64,000 bases of DNA from Streptomyces cyaneus (GCF_004028635.1 NZ_ML138678.1:186001-250000); one strand, 5' to 3'. Positions 33,179-41,709 are shown, counted from the stretch's first letter. The notes: generated by a model from the letters alone, not told the origin. Made by a program: numbers and translations.

Positions 33179-34233
33179 TTGGCACCTTCCTTCAGCAGAA
33201 CGGGCTCCTGGCCCAGTACGTCGATCTGCAGGCCCTGTTCGCGCAGGAAGCCGATCGGCACGACGTTGTCCTCGTAGCGGCCGGGCAGTTCGATGCGCAT
33301 GCGGCCGACCTGGAGGCCGCCGACGGTGTCGATGGCGGCGCCGAGGATCGAGATGTCGATGTTGTAGGTGCGCGAGAGCTGGGAGATGACCGGCTGGGTG
33401 GCGGCCTCGCCCTGGAAGGTGACGTCGACGACGGTGCGGTCGTCGCCGGAAGCCTCGCCGCCCACCGGGAAGAGCGCGGAGGCGAGTTCGGAGCCGGGGG
33501 TCGCGAGCAGCTCGCTGACGGTGCCGGACTCGACGATGCGGCCCTGCTCCATGAGCGCGGCGGAGTCGCAGATCGACTTCACGACGTCCATCTCGTGGGT
33601 GATGAGCAGGACGGTCAGGCCCAGCTGCCGGTTCAGGTCGCGCAGCAGCTGGAGGATGGAGCGGGTGGTCTCCGGGTCGAGGGCGCTGGTGGCTTCGTCG
33701 GAGAGCAGCACCTTGGGGTCGCCGGCCAGGGCGCGGGCGATGCCGACGCGCTGCTTCTGGCCGCCGGAGAGCTGGGCGGGGTAGGCCTTGGCCTTGTCCG
33801 CGAGACCCACCAGGTCGAGGAGTTCGAGCGCCTTGCGGGAGCGCTCCTTGCCCGACTTGCCGAGGATTTCGAGCGGCAGCTCGACGTTGTCCTGGACCGT
33901 CCGGGAGGACAGCAGGTTGAAGTGCTGGAAGACCATGCCGATACGGCTGCGCGCCTGGCGGAGTTCCTTGCCGGCCCGGGGACCGCGTCCCGCGAGGGCC
34001 GTGAGGTCCTGCCCGGCGACGGTCACCGTCCCGGCGGTGGGGCGCTCCAGCAGGTTGACGCAGCGGATGAGCGAGGACTTGCCGGCGCCGGACTGGCCGA
34101 TGACGCCGTACACCTCGCCTTCGCGGACGTGGAGATCGACGCCGTCGAGGGCGGTGACCTCGCGGCCGTGGGAGCGGTGAGCCCGGTAAATTTTCGTCAG
34201 GCCCGTTGTGGTGATCACTGGGGTTTCCGTCAC
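33175..34233 (-). CDS. metN: methionine ABC transporter ATP-binding protein MetN
   Basis: 352 aa from the GTG at 34233 (VTETPVITTTGLTKIY). Walker A is GQSGAGKSS, signature LSGGQKQR, Walker B VLLSDEATSALD. The C-terminal regulatory NIL domain (TFQGEAATQPVISQLSRTYN ... DISILGAAIDTVGGLQVGRM) in homologues binds methionine and inhibits transport. First structural gene of metNIQ; a 210-bp leader with a Cys/Met-rich short ORF precedes it. Confidence 0.94.
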   Translation of the reverse strand: MTETPVITTTGLTKIYRAHRSHGREVTALDGVDLHVREGEVYGVIGQSGAGKSSLIRCVNLLERPTAGTVTVAGQDLTALAGRGPRAGKELRQARSRIGMVFQHFNLLSSRTVQDNVELPLEILGKSGKERSRKALELLDLVGLADKAKAYPAQLSGGQKQRVGIARALAGDPKVLLSDEATSALDPETTRSILQLLRDLNRQLGLTVLLITHEMDVVKSICDSAALMEQGRIVESGTVSELLATPGSELASALFPVGGEASGDDRTVVDVTFQGEAATQPVISQLSRTYNIDISILGAAIDTVGGLQVGRMRIELPGRYEDNVVPIGFLREQGLQIDVLGQEPVLLKEGAK

Positions 34234-34368
34234 TGTCGAGTGCGCGGCACGTCGTGGGTGCCGGGCACGTGGCGTTCGTGGTCGAAGGCAGCCAGAACGC
34301 AGCACGGTTCTCGGGGGCGCGGTGGAACCGGGGAGGAGAATCGTGTGCGCGGGGGCGGGGCTCAGTCC

Positions 34369-34385
34369 CGTACGCGGGGCGTACG
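34369..34385 (-). promoter_or_regulatory. hairpin in the metNIQ leader
   Basis: Perfect 7-bp stem CGTACGC/GCGTACG with a 3-nt loop, 60 bp downstream of the leader ORF stop and 136 bp before metN. Other overlapping GC-rich stems occur (CTCGC/GCGAG just upstream), so alternative folds are plausible. Confidence 0.45.
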
Positions 34386-34444
34386 CGTGGACATGAGCGG
34401 GCTCTCGCTTCGGGGCGCGAGGCGCGGGGTGGTGCAGGGGCCCT

Positions 34445-34531
34445 CTAGCAGGCGCACATTCGACACATACAACGAGCACCGGGCGTCATGGTCGCCTCGG
34501 TCGCAAAGGTGCGGCAGCTCGTCGTGGTCAT
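34445..34531 (-). CDS. Cys/Met-rich leader peptide upstream of metNIQ (28 aa)
   Basis: The peptide begins MTTTSCRTFATEA and ends CMCRMCAC followed by TAG: four Cys and two Met among its last eight residues. An extended -10 (TGGTTTACT, hexamer at 34538-34543) places transcription start at or next to the A of its ATG, so it is probably translated leaderless. Known family logic: in mycobacteria, leaderless poly-cysteine short ORFs act as cysteine-responsive attenuators of downstream operons. Here stalling at Cys or Met codons could set metNIQ expression (inference). A shorter form from the internal Met (MTPGAR...) is possible. Confidence 0.65.
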   Translation of the reverse strand: MTTTSCRTFATEATMTPGARCMCRMCAC

Positions 34532-34537
34532 GCGATC

Positions 34538-34543
34538 AGTAAA
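34538..34543 (-). promoter_or_regulatory. extended -10 promoter element of the metNIQ leader
   Basis: TTTACT preceded by TGG on the minus strand, with six bases between the hexamer and the leader ATG. No good -35 hexamer is visible (GTCGGT at 17-bp spacing), which fits an extended -10 promoter. Confidence 0.5.
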
Positions 34544-34570
34544 CCAGACGTACGGTCCTTACCGACCGCC

Positions 34571-34591
34571 GCTGTCCGCATTCTGGACAGC
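34571..34591 (-). terminator. hairpin downstream of the HAD gene
   Basis: Stem GCTGTCC/GGACAGC with a 7-nt loop, extended by CCGC/GCGG-like flanks, 13 bp after the HAD stop. It lies just upstream of the metNIQ promoter, so an operator role is also possible. Confidence 0.5.
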
Positions 34592-34603
34592 AGCGGACAG
34601 GTG

Positions 34604-35251
34604 TCAGCCGCGTACGGAGATGTCGACTCCGGCGTCCGTGACCAGGGCGGACAGGGCCGACAGGTCCTGCACCACCAGGTCGGCATCGAGCTCGTGAGCC
34701 TGGTGGGTTGTGGTCAACGCCACGGTGGTCATCCCGGCGGCGCGACCGGCCGCCAGACCGGCGGGGGCGTCCTCGAAGACGACGCAGTGGGCCGGGTCGA
34801 CGCCCAGTTCACGGGCGGCGAGGAGGTAGGGCTCGGGGTCGGGCTTGCCGCGCGTGATGTCGTCGGCGGTGACCATCGTCTTGGGGAGGACCTCGACCGC
34901 GTCGAGCCGGGCCTCGGCGAGGCGGCGCGTGGCGGAGGTCACGACGGCCCATCGTTCGGCGGGCAGCGAGTCGAGGAACGCCCTGGTGCCGGGGAGCAGG
35001 TGGACGCCGTCGTTCGGTACGTCCTCCACCTCCAGCGCCTCGATCCGCGCGAGGGCCTCCGGTACGACATCGGCGGGCAGCAGCTCGGCGACTATCTCGA
35101 CGGCCGGACGCCCGTGCAGCTCGACCTTGCCGAACTCCTCCGTGACGCCGTACTCGTCGGCCCACCTCGCCCAACAGCGGTCCACGGAGGCGAGGGAGGA
35201 GACAAGGGTGCCGTCGTTGTCGAACAGGAGAGCGCGTGCATGGATCGTCAT
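34604..35251 (-). CDS. HAD-family phosphatase (beta-phosphoglucomutase-like subfamily)
   Basis: 215 aa. Motif I is LFDNDGTLV (DxD nucleophile pair intact), motif II VVTSATRRLAEARL, motif III ITRGKPDPEPYLLAARELGV and motif IV CVVFEDAPAGLAAGRAAG. It should hydrolyse a small sugar or polyol phosphate; a GxP-type substrate is common for this subfamily but is not deducible here. Confidence 0.9.
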   Translation of the reverse strand: MTIHARALLFDNDGTLVSSLASVDRCWARWADEYGVTEEFGKVELHGRPAVEIVAELLPADVVPEALARIEALEVEDVPNDGVHLLPGTRAFLDSLPAERWAVVTSATRRLAEARLDAVEVLPKTMVTADDITRGKPDPEPYLLAARELGVDPAHCVVFEDAPAGLAAGRAAGMTTVALTTTHQAHELDADLVVQDLSALSALVTDAGVDISVRG

Positions 35252-35406
35252 GGTCTAGACCCTACGGGGCCGCCGGAGTCCGGCGGACACGGCTCCGGGC
35301 GTCGATCATGGCCCGCGTGAACGCCGGACTCGTCGCCGACGAACCCGCCCGCCTGACCGCCGGGGCCGGGCGCATCAGGTCTTTTGGGCCGTATTAAGGT
35401 CGCTCC

Positions 35407-35766
35407 ATGCTTGATGCCCTGACGCTGGTGACCGGTGTCGCCGCGCTGTTGCTCGCCGCCTGGTGCGGGTGGGCCGCGTACCGAGACCAGCCGACGAAGG
35501 ACTGGCACTTCATCGGGATGGCCGTGGTGACGGTGCTGGCCCTGGTGCAGTTGGTGGTCGGGATCGTGCTGCTGGCGCGGGGCGAGAAGCCGGAGCAGGG
35601 CACGACGATCTTCGTGGCGTATCTGCTGGGCTCGTTCGCGTGCATTCCGGCCGCCGGCTTCATGTCGCTGGCCGAGCGGTCCAAGTGGGGTTCGGTGACG
35701 GTCGCCGCCGGCGGTGTGGTGCTGGCCGTGCTGGAGGTGCGGCTCTATGACATCTGGGGAGGCTGA
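35407..35766 (+). CDS. small four-helix membrane protein (119 aa)
   Basis: Four hydrophobic segments: LDALTLVTGVAALLLAAWCG, FIGMAVVTVLALVQLVVGIV, IFVAYLLGSFACIPAAGFMS and SVTVAAGGVVLAVLEVRLYD. It is two bases ahead of the next gene and clearly co-translated with it. Paired small membrane proteins of this kind are widespread in Streptomyces without known role. Confidence 0.85.
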   Translation: MLDALTLVTGVAALLLAAWCGWAAYRDQPTKDWHFIGMAVVTVLALVQLVVGIVLLARGEKPEQGTTIFVAYLLGSFACIPAAGFMSLAERSKWGSVTVAAGGVVLAVLEVRLYDIWGG

Positions 35767-35767
35767 G

Positions 35768-36190
35768 GTGGCCGTGACGCAGGAAAAGCCCACCATGACG
35801 CGGCTGATCAGCGGGCCCGGGATTCTGCTGGTGTGGCTGTACGGCGTGATGGTGGTCGGGGCGGTGTCGCGATCGGCGTACCAGATCGCGACGGAGTTCG
35901 ACCGGGCGCCGCTCGCGTATGCGCTGTCGGCGGTGGCGGGGCTCGTCTACGGGTTCATCACGTACACGCTCGTCAGGGGCGGCGAGAAGGCCCGCAAGGC
36001 GGCGCTGGTGTGCTGCGCCGCCGAACTCGCGGGCGTCCTGATCGTCGGCACCTGGACCCTGGTGGAACCCTCGGCGTTCCCCGATGCGACCGTCTGGTCC
36101 GACTACGGCATGGGATATCTGTTCATCCCCGTACTGCTGCCGGTGTCGGCCCTGTACTGGCTCCGCAAGGCGCGCACCGTCAAGCGGTAG
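35768..36190 (+). CDS. small membrane protein, partner of the preceding gene (140 aa)
   Basis: GTG start with GGAGG five bases upstream (a second GTG at 35774 is possible). Four helices (ISGPGILLVWLYGVMVVGAV, YALSAVAGLVYGFITYTL, KAALVCCAAELAGVLIVGTW, MGYLFIPVLLPVSALYWL). It overlaps the 3' end of the convergent GNAT gene by 11 bp. Function unknown. Confidence 0.83.
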   Translation: MAVTQEKPTMTRLISGPGILLVWLYGVMVVGAVSRSAYQIATEFDRAPLAYALSAVAGLVYGFITYTLVRGGEKARKAALVCCAAELAGVLIVGTWTLVEPSAFPDATVWSDYGMGYLFIPVLLPVSALYWLRKARTVKR

Positions 36191-36671
36191 TGGCGTACGC
36201 CCCCGCCGGCTTCTCCAGGACGATCATCGGGACCCCGTCCGCCCCCTTCGACGTGCCCACCGCCTCGTAGCCCACCTTGCGGTACAGCCGCAGGTTGCCC
36301 TCGCTGCGGTGGCCCGTGAAGAGGCGGAACTTGGTGGCGCCCCGCTCCTCCGCCAGGGCGGACTCGGCCGCGCGGAGCAGTCGTGCGCCGATGCCGTGGC
36401 CCTGGAGACGGGGGTGGACGCAGAGCTTGCCGATGGCGGCGGCGCCGTCCGCGGTGACGCTGCCACGGACCGAGCCGACGACCTCCTCGCCGAGCCGCGC
36501 CACGAAGACACAGTCGCCGGCGACCTCCGCGCGCACCGAGTCCAGGGATTGGACCAGCGGGTCGATGCGGTAGTTGCCGTACAGCGCCGCCTCGCTCTGG
36601 AAGCACAGGTACTGCAGCCTGAAGATCTGCTCCGCGTCCTGCTCGGTCGCCGCAGAGATGGTCACGCTCAT
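36180..36671 (-). CDS. GNAT acetyltransferase
   Basis: 163 aa from MSVTISAATEQDAEQIFRLQ. The acetyl-CoA loop is LCVHPRLQGHGIGARLLRAA and the end FTGHRSEGNLRLYRKVGYEA. Single-domain GNAT with no substrate clue; not in an evident operon. Confidence 0.88.
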   Translation of the reverse strand: MSVTISAATEQDAEQIFRLQYLCFQSEAALYGNYRIDPLVQSLDSVRAEVAGDCVFVARLGEEVVGSVRGSVTADGAAAIGKLCVHPRLQGHGIGARLLRAAESALAEERGATKFRLFTGHRSEGNLRLYRKVGYEAVGTSKGADGVPMIVLEKPAGAYATTA

Positions 36672-36722
36672 GCCCATGTGCGCACGCCTCCCGCTCACCT
36701 GATCGCCTGTTGTTCCTCACTC

Positions 36723-37241
36723 CTATCCCCGCACTCCGCGGGCCGCAACCTCCGGTGTGAGCAATCGACGCAGACATCCCAGGCATCTGGAACGTTCCGG
36801 GCCGAGACTGCCCTGTGAGATACCCAACTCCCCCGCGATTTCCCGGTATGTCAGGTCGTTCGGGGAGAGCAGGGCCTCCATGAGGCGGGGGCAGCGGCCG
36901 GGGAGGCGGCGTACCGCTTCACGCAGGGCCCGGCGGCGGGCGGAGGCGAGGGCGAGGTGTTCGGGGTCGTGACGCTCGCTGTCGGCGGCGGGCTCGCTCT
37001 CGTACGGCTGTTCTCGTCGCGTCGTACGACGGCTTCGGCGGGCCTCGGAGCGGACGGCCCGGCGCAGCCAGCCCTGCGGGTCCACGGGTGGGCCGTCCGA
37101 GTCGAGGTGTTCCAGGAGACGGAGCCAGACCGCCTGTTCCAGGTCGCCCGGATCCGTTCCGCAGGCGGGTGCCTCGGCGGAGGCCTCAGCGAGCAGCAGC
37201 GGGCGCAGGGCGGCAACGAGGTCGTCCGTCATATGCGGCAC
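36723..37241 (-). CDS. small RNA polymerase sigma-factor-like protein
   Basis: 172 aa from a GTG (an ATG three codons later is equally possible). A region-2-like helix (LEQAVWLRLLEHLDSDGPPV ... DPQGWLRRAVRSEARRSRR) and a region-4 helix-turn-helix (LTYREIAGELGISQGSLGPE) are visible. The final turn (RSRCLGCLRRLL) has two cysteines. No anti-sigma gene adjoins it. It is likely an ECF-like regulator; targets unknown. Confidence 0.75.
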   Translation of the reverse strand: MPHMTDDLVAALRPLLLAEASAEAPACGTDPGDLEQAVWLRLLEHLDSDGPPVDPQGWLRRAVRSEARRSRRTTRREQPYESEPAADSERHDPEHLALASARRRALREAVRRLPGRCPRLMEALLSPNDLTYREIAGELGISQGSLGPERSRCLGCLRRLLTPEVAARGVRG

Positions 37242-37306
37242 GACGCGGCCGCCCGGGCACAGGGTTGCCCGGGCGGCCGACAGTCACCCCAACCGGGGCG
37301 TGGCGC

Positions 37307-38479
37307 TCAGCCGTTGACGAAGTCCTCGCGGGCCAGCACGCCCGTGTCCGGGTTGTCGGTGAAGACGCCGTCGATGCCGGTCGCGAAGTAGACCTTGTAG
37401 GCGCCGAACACGTCTCCGTAGGCGTCCGCGTCGGTGCCCTTGCGGAAGCTCGCGGGGAGGAAGGGGTTCTCGTTGCGCATGGTCCAGGGGTGCAGGACCA
37501 GGCCGACCTTGTGCGCGTCGCTCACCAGCGTGGTGGGCGTGGTGAGGTTGCCGCTCGCGTCCTTCGGGATGACCAGGTCCAGGGTGGGGCCGATGCCCTG
37601 GGCGTAGGAGGCGATCTCGCGCAGGCCGGCCGGCTTGACCAGGTCGGCGACGGTGCGCGGGTCGCCCGTCTCGACGAAGTCCCAGGGGCGGGTGGCCGGG
37701 CCGGAGAGCAGGACCACCAGCGGGTTGTCGACCAGCTTGTTCAGGCGCTGGATGCTGGTCGGCTCGAAGGACTGGATGATGACGGGCGAGTTCCGCTTGT
37801 CCTTGCCGTGCTTGTGCAGCACCTTGGCGATCCGCTCCTCCAGGGCGAGGCCCTGCTTGCGGAAGTAGGTGGGGTGCTTGAGCTCGGGGTAGATCCAGAC
37901 CTGCTTGCCGCGCTTACGGCTCTGCTCGTCCTGCCACTTCAGGACCTCCTCGAAGGTGGGGATCTCCCAGCGGCCGTTGTAGAGGGTGTTGTGCGGACGG
38001 TTGGCCGGGATGCGCTCGATCGCGCGCAGGGTCTTCAGCTCGGCGAGCGTGAAGTCCTCGGTGAACCAGCCGGTGGTGGAGACACCGTCGAGGAGCTTGG
38101 TCTTCTTGCGGTCGGCGAACTCGGGATGGTCCGCGACATCGGTCGTGCCGCCGATCTCCGGCTCGTGCCGGCAGACGAGGTGGCCGTCCTTGGTGGGGAC
38201 CAGGTCACCCGCCTCGACGATGTCGGCGCCCATGTCGAGGGCCAGCTGGTAGGAGCCGAGGGTGTGCTCGGGGCGGTAGCCGCTGGCGCCGCGGTGGCCG
38301 ATGATCGTCGGCTTGGGCAGGCTCTTCAGTCCACCTCCACCGCTGCCGCCGTGCCGGGCCTCGGCTGCTCTGGCCGTACCGGACAGCCCGAGGACCGCTC
38401 CGCCCGCGCCGAGCACGGCCGCGCCGAGAAGCATCCGCCGTCCGGTTACGCCCGCCTGCTCGTTCTCCTGGGTTCCCAT
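37307..38479 (-). CDS. glpQ: secreted glycerophosphodiester phosphodiesterase
   Basis: 390 aa. Tat-type signal (GRRMLLGAAVLGAGGAVLGL, cleavage near ARA-A). GDPD domain begins IIGHRGASGYRPEHTLGSYQ with metal-binding Glu/Asp in DMGADIVEAGDLVPTKDGHL and HEPEI; later WIYPELKHP and IIQSFE. It releases glycerol 3-phosphate from deacylated phospholipids. It corresponds to the GlpQ1-type enzyme known to be PhoP-controlled in S. coelicolor; one PHO-unit-like site is upstream. Confidence 0.92.
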   Translation of the reverse strand: MGTQENEQAGVTGRRMLLGAAVLGAGGAVLGLSGTARAAEARHGGSGGGGLKSLPKPTIIGHRGASGYRPEHTLGSYQLALDMGADIVEAGDLVPTKDGHLVCRHEPEIGGTTDVADHPEFADRKKTKLLDGVSTTGWFTEDFTLAELKTLRAIERIPANRPHNTLYNGRWEIPTFEEVLKWQDEQSRKRGKQVWIYPELKHPTYFRKQGLALEERIAKVLHKHGKDKRNSPVIIQSFEPTSIQRLNKLVDNPLVVLLSGPATRPWDFVETGDPRTVADLVKPAGLREIASYAQGIGPTLDLVIPKDASGNLTTPTTLVSDAHKVGLVLHPWTMRNENPFLPASFRKGTDADAYGDVFGAYKVYFATGIDGVFTDNPDTGVLAREDFVNG

Positions 38480-38849
38480 GAGGGCCCTCCCTGACCTTCC
38501 GACCATTCAGTGCGCGCCGATCGTAGGTGCGCCTCCATGACGGATGGGAGACCTCCGGCCGAACTCGCGGGTGACGCTGAATGTCGTACGGGAAAGGTGG
38601 GGTGACGGCCCGTCGGAATGGGTCCGGCGGTGCGGGGAACGCGTCGGGTAGGCCCTCGGGGCGATGTCCGTCACATCATGGCGGGGGCGTTACGCACCGC
38701 CCACGCCGCGCCACCGCAGGTAAACGTACGTCAACAGTGCGTAAGGCCTCGGTGAAGTCGGCCCACCCGATGTGCGGGACCCGGGGAACCGCGAGTATCG
38801 TCCTCACCTGCACATACTCATACCGAATCCCTTGACACCGGAGGGCCCG
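38480..38849. other. divergent promoter region glpQ / acyltransferase
   Basis: 370 bp without a supported gene. A PHO-box-like unit (CGCGGGTGACG on plus, 38566-38576) lies 87 bp upstream of glpQ. The acyltransferase promoter should lie in the right half, which is less GC-rich around ACATACTCATACCGAAT. Confidence 0.4.
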
Positions 38850-39524
38850 TTGTCCCGCTTCGCGCTCATCAAGGCAATGCTCGGACCGATCATGCGCCTG
38901 ATGTTCCGCCCACAGGTGGAGGGCGCGGAGCACATCCCGGGCGACGGTCCGGTCATCCTGGCCGGCAACCACCTCACGTTCATCGACTCGATGATCCTGC
39001 CGCTGGTCTGCGACCGTCAGGTTCTCTTCATCGGCAAGGACGAGTACGTCACCGGCAAGGGCCTCAAGGGCCGCCTGATGGCGTGGTTCTTCACCGGCGT
39101 CGGCATGATCCCGGTCGACCGCGACGGCGGCCGGGGCGGTGTCGCGGCCCTGATGACCGGGCGCCGCATCCTGGAGGAGGGCAAGGTCTTCGGCATCTAC
39201 CCCGAGGGCACGAGGTCGCCCGACGGGCGGCTGTACCGGGGCCGCACCGGCATCGCACGCCTGACGCTGATGACCGGGGCGCCGGTCGTCCCGTTCGCCA
39301 TGATCGGCACGGACAAGATCCAGCCGGGTGGGGCGGGGATGCCCCGGCCTCGTAAGGTGACGGTCCGCTTCGGCGAGGCCATGGAGTTCTCCCGGTACGA
39401 AGGGATGGACCGGGACCGTTACGTGCTGCGGGCGGTCACCGACTCGGTGATGGCCGAGGTCATGCGGCTGTCCGGGCAGGAGTACGTGGACATGTACGCG
39501 AGCAAGGCCAAAGAGGCGGCGTAG
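38850..39524 (+). CDS. 1-acyl-sn-glycerol-3-phosphate acyltransferase (PlsC-like)
   Basis: 224 aa with a TTG start; GGAGGG seven bases upstream decides it. The PlsC motifs are in order: NHLTFIDSM (HX4D), GMIPVDRDGGRGGV, IYPEGTRSPDG (PEGTR) and APVVPFAMIG. It acylates lysophosphatidate to phosphatidate at the membrane. Divergent from the secreted glycerophosphodiesterase, so both concern glycerolipids. Confidence 0.9.
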   Translation: MSRFALIKAMLGPIMRLMFRPQVEGAEHIPGDGPVILAGNHLTFIDSMILPLVCDRQVLFIGKDEYVTGKGLKGRLMAWFFTGVGMIPVDRDGGRGGVAALMTGRRILEEGKVFGIYPEGTRSPDGRLYRGRTGIARLTLMTGAPVVPFAMIGTDKIQPGGAGMPRPRKVTVRFGEAMEFSRYEGMDRDRYVLRAVTDSVMAEVMRLSGQEYVDMYASKAKEAA

Positions 39525-39548
39525 CGCCGTTCGAGTTCTCAGGTACGG

Positions 39549-39618
39549 CGGCTGCGGGTGATCTGTGGTTGCTCGTGCCCACGCGGCGGAGCCGCAAATC
39601 GATACAGCCCCGCGCCCC
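39549..39618 (-). repeat. dispersed Streptomyces intergenic element, diverged copy
   Basis: On the minus strand it reads AGGGGGCGCGGGGCTGT, a central GCGGCTCCGCCGCG palindrome, then GCACGAGCAACCACAGATCA and CCCGCAG. The ends match the elements at 2844 and 51037. It lies between convergent genes. Confidence 0.6.
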
Positions 39619-41142
39619 CTAAGCGGCGTTGTCCAGCCGTTGGCCGCGGAGGAGGAACCACGCTGCCACTGCCGCAGTGAGCAGCACCGCCGCGCCTACG
39701 CCCGACGCCAGCGCCAGGCCGTCCACGAAGGACTGGCGGGCCGCGTCCAACATCGCCTCGGACGTCTGCGCGGGCAACCCCGCTGACGCCTCCACCGCGC
39801 CGCCCAGTGACTCGTGTGCCTCCGCCGGGGTGCCCGCCGGGCCGGTGAAGTCCCGGTACACACCGGTCACGATCGAACCCAGTACGGCGATGCCCAGAGC
39901 GGCGCCCAGCTCGTACGCCGTCTCGGACACTGCGCTCGCCGCGCCCGCCTGCTCCTTCGGCACGCTGGAGAGGATCACGTCCGACGTCACCGTGAACGAG
40001 AACCCGGCGCCGACGCCGACCACCAGCAGGGCGGCCCCGAGCAGCGGGTAGCCCGTCGAGCGGTCGATCACCGTGAGCACGGCCAGGGCGAGGCCGATCG
40101 CCGCGAGGCCGCCGGAGACGACGGCCCGTACCGAGAAGCGGCGGGCCGCGCGGCCGGCGAGCAGGCCGGCCACCACCGCGCCGATCGCGGCGGGCAGTTC
40201 GGCCAGACCCGCCTCGAACGGCCCCCTGCCCTGCACGAGTTGCAGGAACTGGGAGAGGAAGAACACCAGGCCGGACAGGCCGAGGATGGTCAGCAGGTCG
40301 GCGAGCACCGCGCCGCTGAAGCCGCGGTGGCGGAACAGCCGCATGTCCAGCAGCGGGGTCGGCAGGGTGAACTGGCGGCGGACGAAGCCGTACAGCGCGG
40401 CCGCGCCCAGCAGGCCCGCGGCGAGCGTGGGCCACGTGAAGCCGTGGGTGGCGGCCTCCTTCACGGCGTACACGATGCCGACCATGCCGATGAGCGACAG
40501 TGCGACGCTGACCAGGTCCCACGGGCCGGAACTCGGGTTTCGCGATTCGGGCAGCAGCTTGATGCCGACGAGGACGAGGACCACCATCACCGGCAGGTTG
40601 ATCAGGAAGACCGAGCCCCACCAGAAGTGTTCGAGCAGGAAGCCACCGGCGATCGGGCCTATGGCCGTACCGGCGGAGGCTGTCGCGCCCCAGATGCCGA
40701 CGGCGAGGCTGCGTTCGCGCGGGTCGTGGAAGAGGTTGCGGATCAGGGCGAGCGTGGCGGGCATCAGGGTGGCGCCCGCGACACCGAGCAACGCCCGGGC
40801 CAGGATCATCAGTTCGGGTGTCGTCGCGTAGGCGTTGAGCACGGATATCGCGCCGAACGCGGTGGCGCCGAGGAGCAGGATCCGCTTGCGGCCGATGCGG
40901 TCGCCGAGGCTGCCCATCGACACCAGCAGGCCTGCGATGACGAAGGAGTAGACGTCGCCTATCCACAGCAGCTGGGTGCCGGAGGGCTTCAGGTCCTCGC
41001 TGATGTAGGGGGTCGCGAGGCCGAGGACGGTCGCGTCCACGGCCACCAGCAGCACGGCGAGCACGAGGACGGACAGCGCGAGCCAGCGGCCCGGGCGCTT
41101 CACCGCCTCGGTCGTGGTCGCCGGCTGCAGGGTGCTGGTCAT
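39619..41142 (-). CDS. MFS drug efflux transporter (DHA2, 14-helix type)
   Basis: 507 aa with 14 hydrophobic helices. DHA2 features: motif A GSLGDRIGRKRILLLGATAF, motif D1 LVAVDATVLGLATPYISEDL and motif C near GATASAGTAIGPIAGGFLLE. It exports hydrophobic or cationic compounds by proton antiport. The ATG overlaps the stop of the upstream TetR gene (ATGA), so it is probably repressed by it. Confidence 0.92.
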   Translation of the reverse strand: MTSTLQPATTTEAVKRPGRWLALSVLVLAVLLVAVDATVLGLATPYISEDLKPSGTQLLWIGDVYSFVIAGLLVSMGSLGDRIGRKRILLLGATAFGAISVLNAYATTPELMILARALLGVAGATLMPATLALIRNLFHDPRERSLAVGIWGATASAGTAIGPIAGGFLLEHFWWGSVFLINLPVMVVLVLVGIKLLPESRNPSSGPWDLVSVALSLIGMVGIVYAVKEAATHGFTWPTLAAGLLGAAALYGFVRRQFTLPTPLLDMRLFRHRGFSGAVLADLLTILGLSGLVFFLSQFLQLVQGRGPFEAGLAELPAAIGAVVAGLLAGRAARRFSVRAVVSGGLAAIGLALAVLTVIDRSTGYPLLGAALLVVGVGAGFSFTVTSDVILSSVPKEQAGAASAVSETAYELGAALGIAVLGSIVTGVYRDFTGPAGTPAEAHESLGGAVEASAGLPAQTSEAMLDAARQSFVDGLALASGVGAAVLLTAAVAAWFLLRGQRLDNAA

Positions 41143-41690
41143 GATTCCTCTCTTCTGAGCGCGCCGCCGAGCAACAGCTCGACGATCATGTGGTGGAAGT
41201 CGTTGGGGGCGACCTTGCCGCTCTGCACGACCCAGGCGCCGGAGGCGAGCAGCCCGAACAGGGCCTCGGTGAGCCACGCGGGCGTGAGGTCGATCCGGAA
41301 CTCGCCGCTGTCCTGTCCGCGCCGGAACAGCGCGGCGATACGGCCGTCGATCCTGGACCAGCCCTCGTGCTGCTCCTCGCCCTCGAACAGTTGGTTCTCG
41401 GTGTAGAGGAAGGCGAGGAGTCCGGCGGCGGGCTCGATCTCGCGGACCATGCGGCGTACGGCGTCACTCGCCGCCCCCTCGTCCAGCCGCGCCGCGTCCA
41501 CCGCTGCCTCGCACTCCGCGATACCGAGCGCCTCCAGCGCCCGCACGAGCGCGTCGCGCCCGGCGAAGTGCCGGTGCAGCGTGGCCCGGCTGATCCCGGC
41601 CGCCTTGGCGACCTCGTCCATGGTCGCGGTGGATTTGCGGGTCAGCAGGGCTGCGGCACTGCGCAGTACGTGGTCACGATCGACGGCCAT
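41139..41690 (-). CDS. TetR-family transcriptional regulator
   Basis: 183 aa from MAVDRDHVLRSAAALL. The helix-turn-helix (ATMDEVAKAAGISRATLHRH) is N-terminal; the C-terminal ligand domain is helical (ITLTPAWLTEALFGLLASG-type: DLTPAWLTEALFGLLASGAW). It precedes and is coupled to the MFS exporter; a palindrome 20 bp before its start is a likely operator, implying autoregulation. Confidence 0.9.
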   Translation of the reverse strand: MAVDRDHVLRSAAALLTRKSTATMDEVAKAAGISRATLHRHFAGRDALVRALEALGIAECEAAVDAARLDEGAASDAVRRMVREIEPAAGLLAFLYTENQLFEGEEQHEGWSRIDGRIAALFRRGQDSGEFRIDLTPAWLTEALFGLLASGAWVVQSGKVAPNDFHHMIVELLLGGALRREES

Positions 41691-41709
41691 GAGACAACCA
41701 TAGCCCATG

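Noticed and set aside
34234..34444. SAM riboswitch upstream of metN
   Set aside because: No GCCGGCAACC-type core of SAM-I/SAM-IV is visible in the leader; the Cys/Met ORF is a better-supported signal.
37088..38494. 468-codon plus-strand frame opposite glpQ
   Set aside because: Complement of the secreted phosphodiesterase, with Gly/Val/Leu-rich composition and no motifs.
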